This document shows, in pieces, positions 1 to 5,283 of a stretch of 8,439 nucleotides of DNA (the stretch's first letter is position 1; each line of letters begins with the position of its first letter). The notes under the pieces are model-generated. The model saw only the letters and a program-made list of their open reading frames with translations, was not told the DNA's origin and made no database searches. This DNA is from an uncultured Lachnospiraceae bacterium (GTDB taxonomy: Bacteria; Bacillota_A; Clostridia; Lachnospirales; Lachnospiraceae), in the NCBI GenBank assembly GCA_902766415.1, contig CACXDR010000092.1, positions 1-8,439 of the forward strand, read 5' to 3'. The position numbers and the translations under genes are program-made.

Positions 1-926
1 GTGACCATATTCCCGCGCGGGAGGGCTTCCGCTCGGTGCATGAGAACTGCATGCACGCCTGCGGCCATGACGCGCACGCTGCGATCGGGATCGGCACGGC
101 GAAGCTCCTTACAGCGTACAGGGACCAGCTGAAGGGGAAGGTCATCCTCGTGTTCCAGCCGGCGGAGGAGGGACTCCGCGGAGCCGCGAGCCTCACCGCG
201 GCAGGGCATTTTTCCGGCTGCGACTATTTCTTCGGCGGCCATGTGGGGCTTATTAAGGGGATGAAGACCGGCACCGTGTTCGCGGGCGGGCACGGCTTCC
301 TCTGCAGCACGAAGTTCGACGCCATGATCCACGGCGTCCCGGCGCATGCCGGAGCGTCCCCGGAGATGGGGAGCAATGCCCTGGCGGCAGCCAGCACGGC
401 CGTGCTGAACATGCTCGCGATCCCGCGGCATTCCGCCGGCTCGAGCCGCATCAACATCGGGACGCTGAAGGCCGGCACCGGAAGGAACGTGATCCCGGGC
501 GAGGCGGAGATGTCCATCGAGACCCGCGGCAAGACGCCGGAGATCAACAGCTACATGTATGACGCCGCGATGCGGGTCCTGAAGGGCGCCGCGGACATGT
601 ACGGCTGCACCGTGGAGACCCGGTTCATGGGCGAGGCGGGCAGTGTCGTCTGCGACCCGGATCTCGTAAGAAGGACAATGAAGGTCCTTGAGCGGGTCGA
701 GGGCGTCAATGAGGTCATCGAGGACACGGATTTCGGCGGCGGAGAGGACGTCACGACCATGATGCGCGACGTCCAGGCGCACGGCGGGAAGGCGACGGAG
801 CTCGTGCTCTGCATGCCGCTCAAGGCGCCGCACCACAACAGCTTCTTTGATGTCGATGAAAGCGTGATCCCGCTCAGCGCGCGGATCTTCGCGTCGCTCG
901 CGATGGAGGTGGACGATGAGGAATGA
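1..926 (+). CDS. M20D metallo-amidohydrolase, AbgA-like (5' end outside window)
   Basis: The frame is open from base 3 and runs to TGA at 924-926, so 307 C-terminal residues are visible and roughly 70-130 N-terminal residues lie upstream. The first visible residues (DHIP) match the end of the family's RADMDALP segment. Dinuclear metal-site motifs of peptidase family M20D are present: MHACGHD (visible residues 17-23, Cys20 and His22 as ligands), FQPAEEG (catalytic Glu plus ligand Glu), GGHVG (His) and PHHNSFFDVDE near the end (His). The middle part, including KFDA, HAGASPE, RNVIPGEAEMSIETRG and VETRFMG, closely follows E. coli AbgA, the A subunit of p-aminobenzoyl-glutamate hydrolase, as I remember it. 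The likely role is cytoplasmic hydrolysis of an N-acylated or aroyl amino acid; the exact substrate cannot be read from sequence. The stop overlaps the next gene's start by 11 bases, so the two are probably translationally coupled. Confidence 0.9.
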   Translation, partial: DHIPAREGFRSVHENCMHACGHDAHAAIGIGTAKLLTAYRDQLKGKVILVFQPAEEGLRGAASLTAAGHFSGCDYFFGGHVGLIKGMKTGTVFAGGHGFLCSTKFDAMIHGVPAHAGASPEMGSNALAAASTAVLNMLAIPRHSAGSSRINIGTLKAGTGRNVIPGEAEMSIETRGKTPEINSYMYDAAMRVLKGAADMYGCTVETRFMGEAGSVVCDPDLVRRTMKVLERVEGVNEVIEDTDFGGGEDVTTMMRDVQAHGGKATELVLCMPLKAPHHNSFFDVDESVIPLSARIFASLAMEVDDEE

Positions 927-2103
927 GAGGGCAGCGGAGCTGGTAAGGAAGCATACGCAGGCCATGCTGGAATACCGGAGGCACATTCACGCGCATCCGG
1001 AGCTTTCCCATGAGGAGAAGGAGACCGCGGCCTATATTGCGGCAAAGCTCCGTGAAATGGGGCTTGAACCGAAGGAGGGGGTCGGCGGCTACGGCGTGAC
1101 CGCCATGATCGAAGGGACCGGCGAGGGAAAATGCCTGGGACTCCGCGCGGATTTCGACGCCCTGCCCATCGTGGAGGAGACAGGGCTCCCGTTCTGCTCG
1201 CAGAACCCCGGGGTCATGCACGCCTGCGGGCACGATACCCACGCTGCCATGCTGCTTGGCGAAGCGCTCGTTCTGAACGAGATGCGGGATGCCTTCCGCG
1301 GACGTATCAAGCTTGTGTTCCAGCCCGCGGAGGAGGATGCTGCCGACTGCGGCGCGAAGAAGATGATCGCGGACGGCGTCCTTGAGGATCCGCACGTGGA
1401 CGGCATGTTCGCGCAGCATGTCGCGCCGGATCTCCCGACCGGGAAGATCGCGGTAAGGACCGGGGCCATGTCGGCATCGTCCGACCGCCTTTTCATCACG
1501 ATCCGCGGGAAGAACAGCCACGGCTCCAGGCCGGAGGACGGGATCGACGCGATCGTGATCGCGGCACAGGTGGTCAGCGCGCTGCAGACCATCGTCTCCC
1601 GGAACGTGGGGCCCCTTGACAGCACCGTCGTGACGGTCGGGACCATCCGCGGCGGCAGGCGGTACAACGTGATCGCGGACGAGGTCGTCATGGAGGGCAC
1701 CTGCCGGAACCTGGACCCGAAGGTGCGCGATACCATGGAGGGCAGGATCGGCGCGATCGTGAAGGGCGTCGCGGAAAGCATGGGCGGAAGCGGGGAGCTG
1801 AAATATCTCCGGTGCTATTCGCCCACCATCAACGACCCGGGGATGTTCGGGATCGTAAAGGACGCCGTCGTGGACGTCCTGGGGCCGGAGGGCCTCGTGA
1901 TCCCCGAATCCTCGAATCTCGGCGGGGAGGACTTTTCCTACTTCTGCGAGAAGGTCCCGTGCGCGTTCTATTTCCTCGGCTCCACGGAGCCCGGGCAGCC
2001 GTATTACCCGGTCCACAGCGGGCACATGATCCCGGACGAGGCGGCGCTTTCCCTGGGCATGGAGGTCATGGTCAACGCAGCCCTCACCTTCCTCAACAGC
2101 TGA
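916..2103 (+). CDS. M20D metallo-amidohydrolase (HipO/AmaA-like N-acyl-amino-acid or hippurate hydrolase)
   Basis: This is a complete 395-residue enzyme of the usual M20D length. ATG 916 has GGAGGT at 905-910, five bases upstream and inside the previous gene. The N-terminal helix HIHAHPELSHEE and RADFDALPI (77-85) lead into the dinuclear site: MHACGHDTH (Cys104, His106), FQPAEE (Glu139 probable general base, Glu140 ligand), QHV (His168) and PVHSGH near the C-terminus (His367). Residues about 185-295 form the inserted dimerisation (lid) domain, with RGKNSHGSRPEDGID typical of the family. The probable reaction is hydrolysis of an N-acyl (acetyl or benzoyl) amino acid to acid plus free amino acid in the cytoplasm. 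It overlaps the AbgA-like gene by 11 bases, so the two are probably made together. It is closer to HipO/AmaA-type hydrolases than to AbgB. No signal peptide is seen. Substrate is inferred only at class level. Confidence 0.93.
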   Translation: MRNERAAELVRKHTQAMLEYRRHIHAHPELSHEEKETAAYIAAKLREMGLEPKEGVGGYGVTAMIEGTGEGKCLGLRADFDALPIVEETGLPFCSQNPGVMHACGHDTHAAMLLGEALVLNEMRDAFRGRIKLVFQPAEEDAADCGAKKMIADGVLEDPHVDGMFAQHVAPDLPTGKIAVRTGAMSASSDRLFITIRGKNSHGSRPEDGIDAIVIAAQVVSALQTIVSRNVGPLDSTVVTVGTIRGGRRYNVIADEVVMEGTCRNLDPKVRDTMEGRIGAIVKGVAESMGGSGELKYLRCYSPTINDPGMFGIVKDAVVDVLGPEGLVIPESSNLGGEDFSYFCEKVPCAFYFLGSTEPGQPYYPVHSGHMIPDEAALSLGMEVMVNAALTFLNS

Positions 2104-2115
2104 CCCGGATTTCGA

Positions 2116-2136
2116 CCATGGGGACTGTCCCCATGG
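2116..2136. repeat. perfect short palindrome of GGGGACtGTCCCC type
   Basis: Two 10-base arms (left CCATGGGGAC, right its exact reverse complement) flank a single central T at 2126. It sits 12 bases after the amidohydrolase stop. No T-run follows on either strand, so it is not a standard intrinsic terminator. Palindromes with a GGGGAC/GTCCCC core are, from memory, common as dispersed REP-like elements in several bacterial phyla, including Clostridia. Only one copy is seen here, so the dispersed-repeat reading is inference. Confidence 0.6.
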
Positions 2137-2260
2137 CTAAACAGACAAGGCGAAATATTCGGATATACGACAAAATCAGAGATGGTGTCGAGGAAAGCAC
2201 TTCGGTTTTAACCCGGCCGGCAGCTGGTCCGGATATCATAATACTTAAGGAGATGAGACT

Positions 2261-3733
2261 ATGGCGGATATAAGAAAACTGACACTGCTCCACTCCAACG
2301 ACCTGCATGGTGACTTCATGGAAGAGCATCTGGACAGCGCGCTTGTCGGAGGCGTATCGCGGCTGTCCGGCTATGTCCACAAGGTCCGGAACGAAGAGGA
2401 GAACGTGCTTTACGCGATCGCGGGCGACATGTTCCGCGGATCGCTGATCGACAGCGAATACAAGGGAGTCTCGACGATCGAGATCATGAACCTTCTCGGT
2501 CCGGACGTGGTGACGCTCGGGAACCATGAGGTCGACTACGGCGTGGCCCACCTTCTGTTTCTTGAAAAGTGCGCGGAGTTCCCGATCATCAACGCGAACA
2601 TGTACCTGAGGGAGCGCGGCATCCGCCTGTTCCGCCCGTATATCATCGAGCGGATCCGCGGTATGAAGATCATGTTCATCGGCGTCCTGACGGAAGAAAC
2701 GCTCGCGCAGACGAAAAACGAGGGCATTATCGGCACGCTCGTGGATATCTACGACGCGGCGCAGGAGATCGGGCGCATCTGCGACGCCTACCAGACGGAG
2801 GATATCGACCTGACGGTGCTCCTCACCCACATCGGGTTCGACGCTGACAAGAAGCTCGCGGAGCTTCTAGACCCGCGGTGGGGCATCGACGTGATCATCG
2901 GAGGCCACAGCCACACGCTGCTGGAGCAGCCGACCGTGGTGAACGGCATCCCGATCGTCCAGGCTGCGTACGGGACGGACCAGATCGGCAGGTTCGACAT
3001 CGAGATCGACATGGAGACGAACTCGCTCTGGGACTACAAATGGGAGCTCATCCCGATCAACGAAAAGACCTGCCCGCGGGATCCCGCCCTGGAGGATGTC
3101 CTGCTTTCCTACAAGGACGAGACGGACCGGAAGTACCGGAAGATCCTGACGAGGTTTGCGGAAGCCTACACGCATCCGCAGAGGAACAAGGAGACCATGC
3201 TGGGACACGTGTTCTCGGACGTGATCCAGGACGTTACCGGCGCGGACCTCGTCCTGATCGCTTCCGGCGCGATCCGCCAGCAGAAGCTGGGGCCCATCAT
3301 CACGAAGGAGGACCTTATGGTCTGCTATCCCTTCAACGCGGAGCTCTACCGGATCTACGTGACAGGAGCGCAGCTGAAGCACATGATCTCCTACATGCTG
3401 CGTGAGGAAGCCTTCGACGAGGACTGCCATACGGAATTCTATCAGCCGTCGAAGGGCTTCCGCGCCGAGTGGGACAGGAAGACCGGCACCATGCTCAGCA
3501 TGAAGCTGGACGGCGTGGAGATCGCGGACGACCAGGAGATCCGCGTCTGTCTCGAAAAATACCATTTCCTGAATATGAAAACGAGCTTCGACATCACGGA
3601 GCAGGAGGTGAAGAAGAATTCCCACATCCCGCGCGTCGTCGCGACCAAGGTGACCGACGTGGTCGAGGAGTACTTCTTAAGCCACGGGCTGATCGAGGCA
3701 AACACGGACCAGCGTCTGGTCATCCATGCTTAA
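2261..3733 (+). CDS. UshA-family metallophosphoesterase / 5'-nucleotidase, cytoplasmic
   Basis: The 490-residue protein starts at ATG 2261 with AAGGAG at 2247-2252. Residues 1-250 form the calcineurin-like two-metal domain: SNDLHG (Asp14, His16), AGDMFRGS (Asp56), TLGNHEVDYG (Asn88, His89), LLTHIG (His190) and IIGGHSHT (His216, His218). Residues about 295-480 match the 5'-nucleotidase C-terminal substrate-binding domain, with SGAIRQQ, CYPFNAEL (355-362) and VTGAQLKHM. Family members remove phosphate from nucleoside 5'-monophosphates, and some act on cyclic 2',3' or sugar nucleotides. Unlike E. coli UshA there is no signal peptide or anchor, so it should act in the cytoplasm. The usual NGG before the IR and the GGDGY-like aromatic motif near the end are not recognisable; KYHFLNMKTSFD occupies that place, so the substrate may differ. 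The 157-base spacer before it suggests its own transcription, but no convincing promoter was found. Confidence 0.9.
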   Translation: MADIRKLTLLHSNDLHGDFMEEHLDSALVGGVSRLSGYVHKVRNEEENVLYAIAGDMFRGSLIDSEYKGVSTIEIMNLLGPDVVTLGNHEVDYGVAHLLFLEKCAEFPIINANMYLRERGIRLFRPYIIERIRGMKIMFIGVLTEETLAQTKNEGIIGTLVDIYDAAQEIGRICDAYQTEDIDLTVLLTHIGFDADKKLAELLDPRWGIDVIIGGHSHTLLEQPTVVNGIPIVQAAYGTDQIGRFDIEIDMETNSLWDYKWELIPINEKTCPRDPALEDVLLSYKDETDRKYRKILTRFAEAYTHPQRNKETMLGHVFSDVIQDVTGADLVLIASGAIRQQKLGPIITKEDLMVCYPFNAELYRIYVTGAQLKHMISYMLREEAFDEDCHTEFYQPSKGFRAEWDRKTGTMLSMKLDGVEIADDQEIRVCLEKYHFLNMKTSFDITEQEVKKNSHIPRVVATKVTDVVEEYFLSHGLIEANTDQRLVIHA

Positions 3734-3765
3734 AAGGAGAAGCGGACGATGCCGGCCGCCCGCTG

Positions 3766-3786
3766 GCTGCCGTCAGGCAGCATTTT
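3766..3786 (+). terminator. possible weak intrinsic terminator after the nucleotidase gene
   Basis: A perfect 6-base-pair GC-rich stem (GCTGCC at 3766-3771, GGCAGC at 3776-3781) closes a GTCA tetraloop and is followed by ATTTT. It lies 33 bases after the nucleotidase stop on the same strand. The T-run is only four bases, so termination would be weak. It could also be a simple hairpin in the 3' untranslated region. Confidence 0.35.
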
Positions 3787-3820
3787 CCGTACCACGGGCG
3801 TGCGCATCCTAAGCGGAGCG

Positions 3821-3858
3821 TTTATCTCAGTGGGAGATTGGACCCCCACTGAGATGAA
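3821..3858. repeat. long imperfect palindrome / stem-loop of unknown role
   Basis: An 11-base perfect stem (ATCTCAGTGGG at 3824-3834 with its complement at 3845-3855) encloses a 10-base loop. It extends by three further pairs, one of them a T-G wobble, to 3821 and 3858. There is no T-run on the 3' side on either strand: GAAAAAAC follows on plus, and AAACG follows on minus. It is therefore not a standard terminator. It lies between the convergent nucleotidase and zinc-ribbon genes, directly next to a stronger hairpin. Confidence 0.6.
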
Positions 3859-3894
3859 AAAACAAGGCCTGCATCCTGGTGGATGCAGGCCTTG
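3857..3894 (-). terminator. strong intrinsic terminator of the minus-strand zinc-ribbon gene
   Basis: A perfect 14-base-pair stem (3863-3876 with 3881-3894, outer arm CAAGGCCTGCATCC) has a four-base loop. Read on the minus strand it is followed at once by six U residues (the A-run 3857-3862 on plus). This is a textbook Rho-independent terminator for transcripts arriving from the gene that ends at 4030. On the plus strand the stem is followed by GCTTCTGC, so it should terminate poorly there. Confidence 0.85.
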
Positions 3895-3940
3895 CTTCTG
3901 CTGTTCCCGCACGCAGGCGGGGGGAGGGAGCTCCCCGCTT

Positions 3941-4038
3941 ACGCGCCAGTTTTTACGCGTTGGTCCCTGCGCGTCAGTTCCTGCGCGTCGGTTCTTACGC
4001 CTCAGTTCTGACGTGTCGGTTCCTGAGCGTCAGTTCGT
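3941..4038. repeat. tandem array, seven 14-base units with 28-base higher order
   Basis: Seven consecutive 14-base units fit the plus-strand consensus RCGCGTCRGTTCYT: 3941-3954, 3955-3968, 3969-3982, 3983-3996, 3997-4010, 4011-4024 and 4025-4038. Position 8 alternates A,G,A,G,A,G,A through all seven units, so the array is better described as three and a half 28-base dimers. Units 3 and 4 match at 12 of 14 positions; outer units are more diverged. The last three codons and stop codon of the minus-strand zinc-ribbon gene fall in unit 7. The rest is its 3' untranslated region, before the terminator. Function is not known. Confidence 0.85.
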
Positions 4039-4302
4039 GAAGGTGCCGTCGAACGCGGAGTTCAGCGCGCAGATGGAGCAGCGCTCCTTCGCGCTGTGGC
4101 GGTTGCCGCACTTCGGGCAGACGACCATATCTTCTACAGTCTCAGACTCAAAGAGCTTGACGAGCTTGCAGCTCGGGCAGCTGTAAATATCGACATGGAA
4201 GCGCTCTTTCATGAAAGCGCTGCCCATCGGATAAGCAGCAATTTTAAGTGTCATCTCGGTGCCGCAGTGCGGGCAACTCTTTGCAACGTTTACTTCAGCC
4301 AT
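4030..4302 (-). CDS. small double zinc-ribbon protein, function unknown
   Basis: The start chosen is the ATG at 4302-4300 (minus), with AAAGGAAG eight bases upstream; the product has 90 residues. An upstream in-frame ATG at 4383 lies inside the -10 element and cannot be used from that promoter. Eight cysteines form four CxxC knuckles: Cys10/13 with Cys42/45, and Cys62/65 with Cys75/78. The spacing suggests two zinc ribbons in a row, the second short and rubredoxin-like (CPKCG, then CSIC). There is no transmembrane segment and no recognisable catalytic domain. Small proteins of this kind are often called hypothetical; nucleic-acid or protein binding is possible but not shown. The stop codon lies inside the 14-base tandem array, and a strong terminator follows 136 bases downstream. 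The gene is convergent with the nucleotidase and divergent from the chorismate mutase gene. Confidence 0.85.
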   Translation of the reverse strand: MAEVNVAKSCPHCGTEMTLKIAAYPMGSAFMKERFHVDIYSCPSCKLVKLFESETVEDMVVCPKCGNRHSAKERCSICALNSAFDGTFTN

Positions 4303-4381
4303 GATCAGATCTTCCTTTCGTTTATTGTCAGGATCCGCACAGGCACCCCCGGAGGGACCCGGCCGGATGTCTTCCTCTTTC

Positions 4382-4390
4382 ATTATAGCA
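4382..4390 (-). promoter_or_regulatory. extended -10 promoter for the zinc-ribbon gene
   Basis: Read on the minus strand the bases are TGCTATAAT, a perfect -10 hexamer (4387-4382) with the TGn extension. No good -35 exists at 16-18 bases; instead T-rich sequence lies upstream (about 4406-4394). A start near 4375 would give a leader of about 73 bases before the ATG. Confidence 0.6.
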
Positions 4391-4433
4391 ACGAAAAAAC
4401 AAAAAACATCTGCGTAAAATACATACTAAGCAT

Positions 4434-4439
4434 TATAAT
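4434..4439 (+). promoter_or_regulatory. -10 element of the probable chorismate mutase promoter
   Basis: A perfect TATAAT lies about 38 bases before the ATG, inside the 10-base palindrome CATTATAATG (4431-4440). Transcription would begin near 4446, leaving a leader of about 30 bases containing the ribosome binding site. The -35 position (4411-4416, TGCGTA) is poor. An A-rich tract at 4394-4406 upstream could act as an UP-like element. It is back to back with the minus-strand promoter at 4382-4390. Confidence 0.5.
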
Positions 4440-4476
4440 GATAAACGAAATCGATAGATCGGGGAGGTACGGGGAA

Positions 4477-5043
4477 ATGAGGCTTGTGGAAGTCAGGGAA
4501 ATGATCGACGGACTGGACCTGCAGCTGAAGGACCTTCTGATGAAGCGCTTCGACTGCTCCCTCGAGGTCGCGAAAGCGAAGGCAGCAGCGGGGGAAACGG
4601 CCATATACCGCCCTGAACGTGAGGCTGAGATCATAAGGCGTCTTCTGGAGGGCGTCCCGGAGGACCGGGCGGCGGCCTACGCGGCGGTCGTAAAAAAGAT
4701 CATGGAGGCAAGCCGCATGTACCAGTACGGGCGCCTCTTCGAATGGGATCCGGACCTCTTTCCGGGCCTCCCGGAGGGCGTAAGCCCCGCGCAGGACACA
4801 AAGCGCGTGGTCTTCCGCCTCACAAGGCCGAACTGTCCGAACGCGATGTCCTCCATTCTCTGTATGATCGGCGACCATGGATATAATATGGAAAGGATGG
4901 AGCTGACCGGTTATCCGGAGGACGGGAAGCAGGTCTCCTTCGAGCTCACGGTCCTCGGGAACCTGGAGGATAAAAACCTGAGGAAGCTTATGTTCCAGCT
5001 TTCCATGGAGAGCGGAGATTTCCGCATCGTCCGCGCGGAGTAG
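4477..5043 (+). CDS. AroQ-type chorismate mutase fused to a C-terminal ACT-like domain
   Basis: ATG 4477 is supported by GGGGAGG at 4461-4467 and by the -10 element just upstream; the frame is open further 5' but no other start has a binding site. The product has 188 residues. Residues 1-90 form the all-helical AroQ chorismate mutase, which converts chorismate to prephenate on the way to phenylalanine and tyrosine. Probable active-site residues by comparison with the E. coli P-protein mutase are Arg7, Arg24, Lys35, Arg48, Glu49 and Gln83 (with Ser79). After a linker of about 17 residues, residues about 108-188 fit an ACT fold: KRVVFRLTRPN, a helix from PNAMSSIL to YNMERMEL, VSFELTVLGN, then a second helix. 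ACT domains usually bind amino acids. The usual P-protein order is mutase, dehydratase, ACT; the dehydratase domain is absent here. The ESRP phenylalanine-binding motif is not seen. Confidence 0.88.
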   Translation: MRLVEVREMIDGLDLQLKDLLMKRFDCSLEVAKAKAAAGETAIYRPEREAEIIRRLLEGVPEDRAAAYAAVVKKIMEASRMYQYGRLFEWDPDLFPGLPEGVSPAQDTKRVVFRLTRPNCPNAMSSILCMIGDHGYNMERMELTGYPEDGKQVSFELTVLGNLEDKNLRKLMFQLSMESGDFRIVRAE

Positions 5044-5088
5044 GCATTTCCCGCCGGAAAGTTCTTATCCGCAGGGGAAGAAAAGCGC

Positions 5089-5117
5089 TTGACAAAGCTT
5101 CGGGTCTGCGCTATTAT
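5089..5117 (+). promoter_or_regulatory. sigma-A promoter of tRNA-Arg
   Basis: A perfect -35 TTGACA (5089-5094) is followed after exactly 17 bases by TATTAT (5112-5117), which matches the -10 consensus at five of six positions. Transcription would start near 5124, about 12 bases before the tRNA. This is the best promoter in the window. Confidence 0.88.
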
Positions 5118-5135
5118 TTCAAACGCAACAGGTTA

Positions 5136-5209
5136 GTGCGTGTAGCTCAGCTGGATAGAGCACTTGGCTACGGACCAAGGTGTCGGGGGTTCGAATCCTC
5201 TTACGCACG
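5136..5209 (+). tRNA. tRNA-Arg (anticodon ACG)
   Basis: The 74-base cloverleaf can be drawn fully. The acceptor stem is GTGCGTG (5136-5142) with TACGCAC (5202-5208), with one G-U pair. The D-arm is GCTC/GAGC, and the anticodon stem CTTGG/CCAAG encloses loop CTACGGA (5168-5174) with anticodon ACG at 5170-5172. The variable loop is five bases. The T-arm is GGGGG/CCTCT with loop TTCGAAT. The discriminator base is G5209. CCA is not encoded (TCA follows), so it must be added by tRNA nucleotidyltransferase. A34 is expected to be deaminated to inosine, so that CGU, CGC and CGA are read. It has its own promoter and terminator. Confidence 0.96.
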
Positions 5210-5211
5210 TC

Positions 5212-5245
5212 AAACCCCTCAGGCCCGCGCGGCTTGAGGGGTTTT
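5212..5245 (+). terminator. intrinsic terminator of tRNA-Arg
   Basis: A 14-base-pair stem (AAACCCCTCAGGCC at 5212-5225 with 5231-5244, including one G-U pair) closes a five-base loop and ends in TTTT (5242-5245). It begins three bases after the tRNA. It separates the tRNA from the following operon, unless read-through occurs. Confidence 0.85.
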
Positions 5246-5283
5246 GCTGTTTCCGGAAATTATTCCCGGGAGGAAGTTTAAAC

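Noticed and set aside
874..2025. Long minus-strand open frames opposite the amidohydrolases and other genes
   Set aside because: These are high-GC shadow frames: rich in Arg, His and Pro, without ribosome binding sites or recognisable motifs, and opposite genes with clear catalytic residues.
3730..3912. Minus-strand open frame of 60 codons in the same spacer
   Set aside because: It is made of the same palindromes read from the other strand and lies beyond the terminator of the minus-strand gene; it has no ribosome binding site that I could see.
3917..3938. GC-rich hairpin (GGGGAG/CTCCCC) next to the tandem array
   Set aside because: It is a six-base-pair stem in a G-run that can pair in more than one register, with no T-run; it may be chance in GC-rich sequence.
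3749..4186. Plus-strand open frame of 145 codons with a good ribosome binding site
   Set aside because: It reads through three hairpins and the tandem array and is antisense to the zinc-ribbon gene. The product has no domain-like pattern. Only the start signal is kept, as a finding.
4096..4476. Upstream extension of the chorismate mutase reading frame
   Set aside because: It is antisense to the zinc-ribbon gene and lies upstream of the -10 element; the ATG at 4477 has the ribosome binding site and begins the conserved domain.
5047..5060. Small hairpin after the chorismate mutase stop as a terminator
   Set aside because: The stem is only five base pairs (TTTCC/GGAAA) and is followed by GTTCTTATC rather than a T-run, so the evidence is too weak to call.
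5136..5209. tRNA 3' end as an integration (att) site
   Set aside because: No second copy of the tRNA 3' segment and no integrase or mobile gene is visible; the flanking genes are ordinary.
5246..5283. Riboswitch controlling the ECF operon
   Set aside because: Only 38 bases lie between the tRNA terminator and the first ATG, too short for a known vitamin riboswitch, and no conserved riboswitch core was seen.
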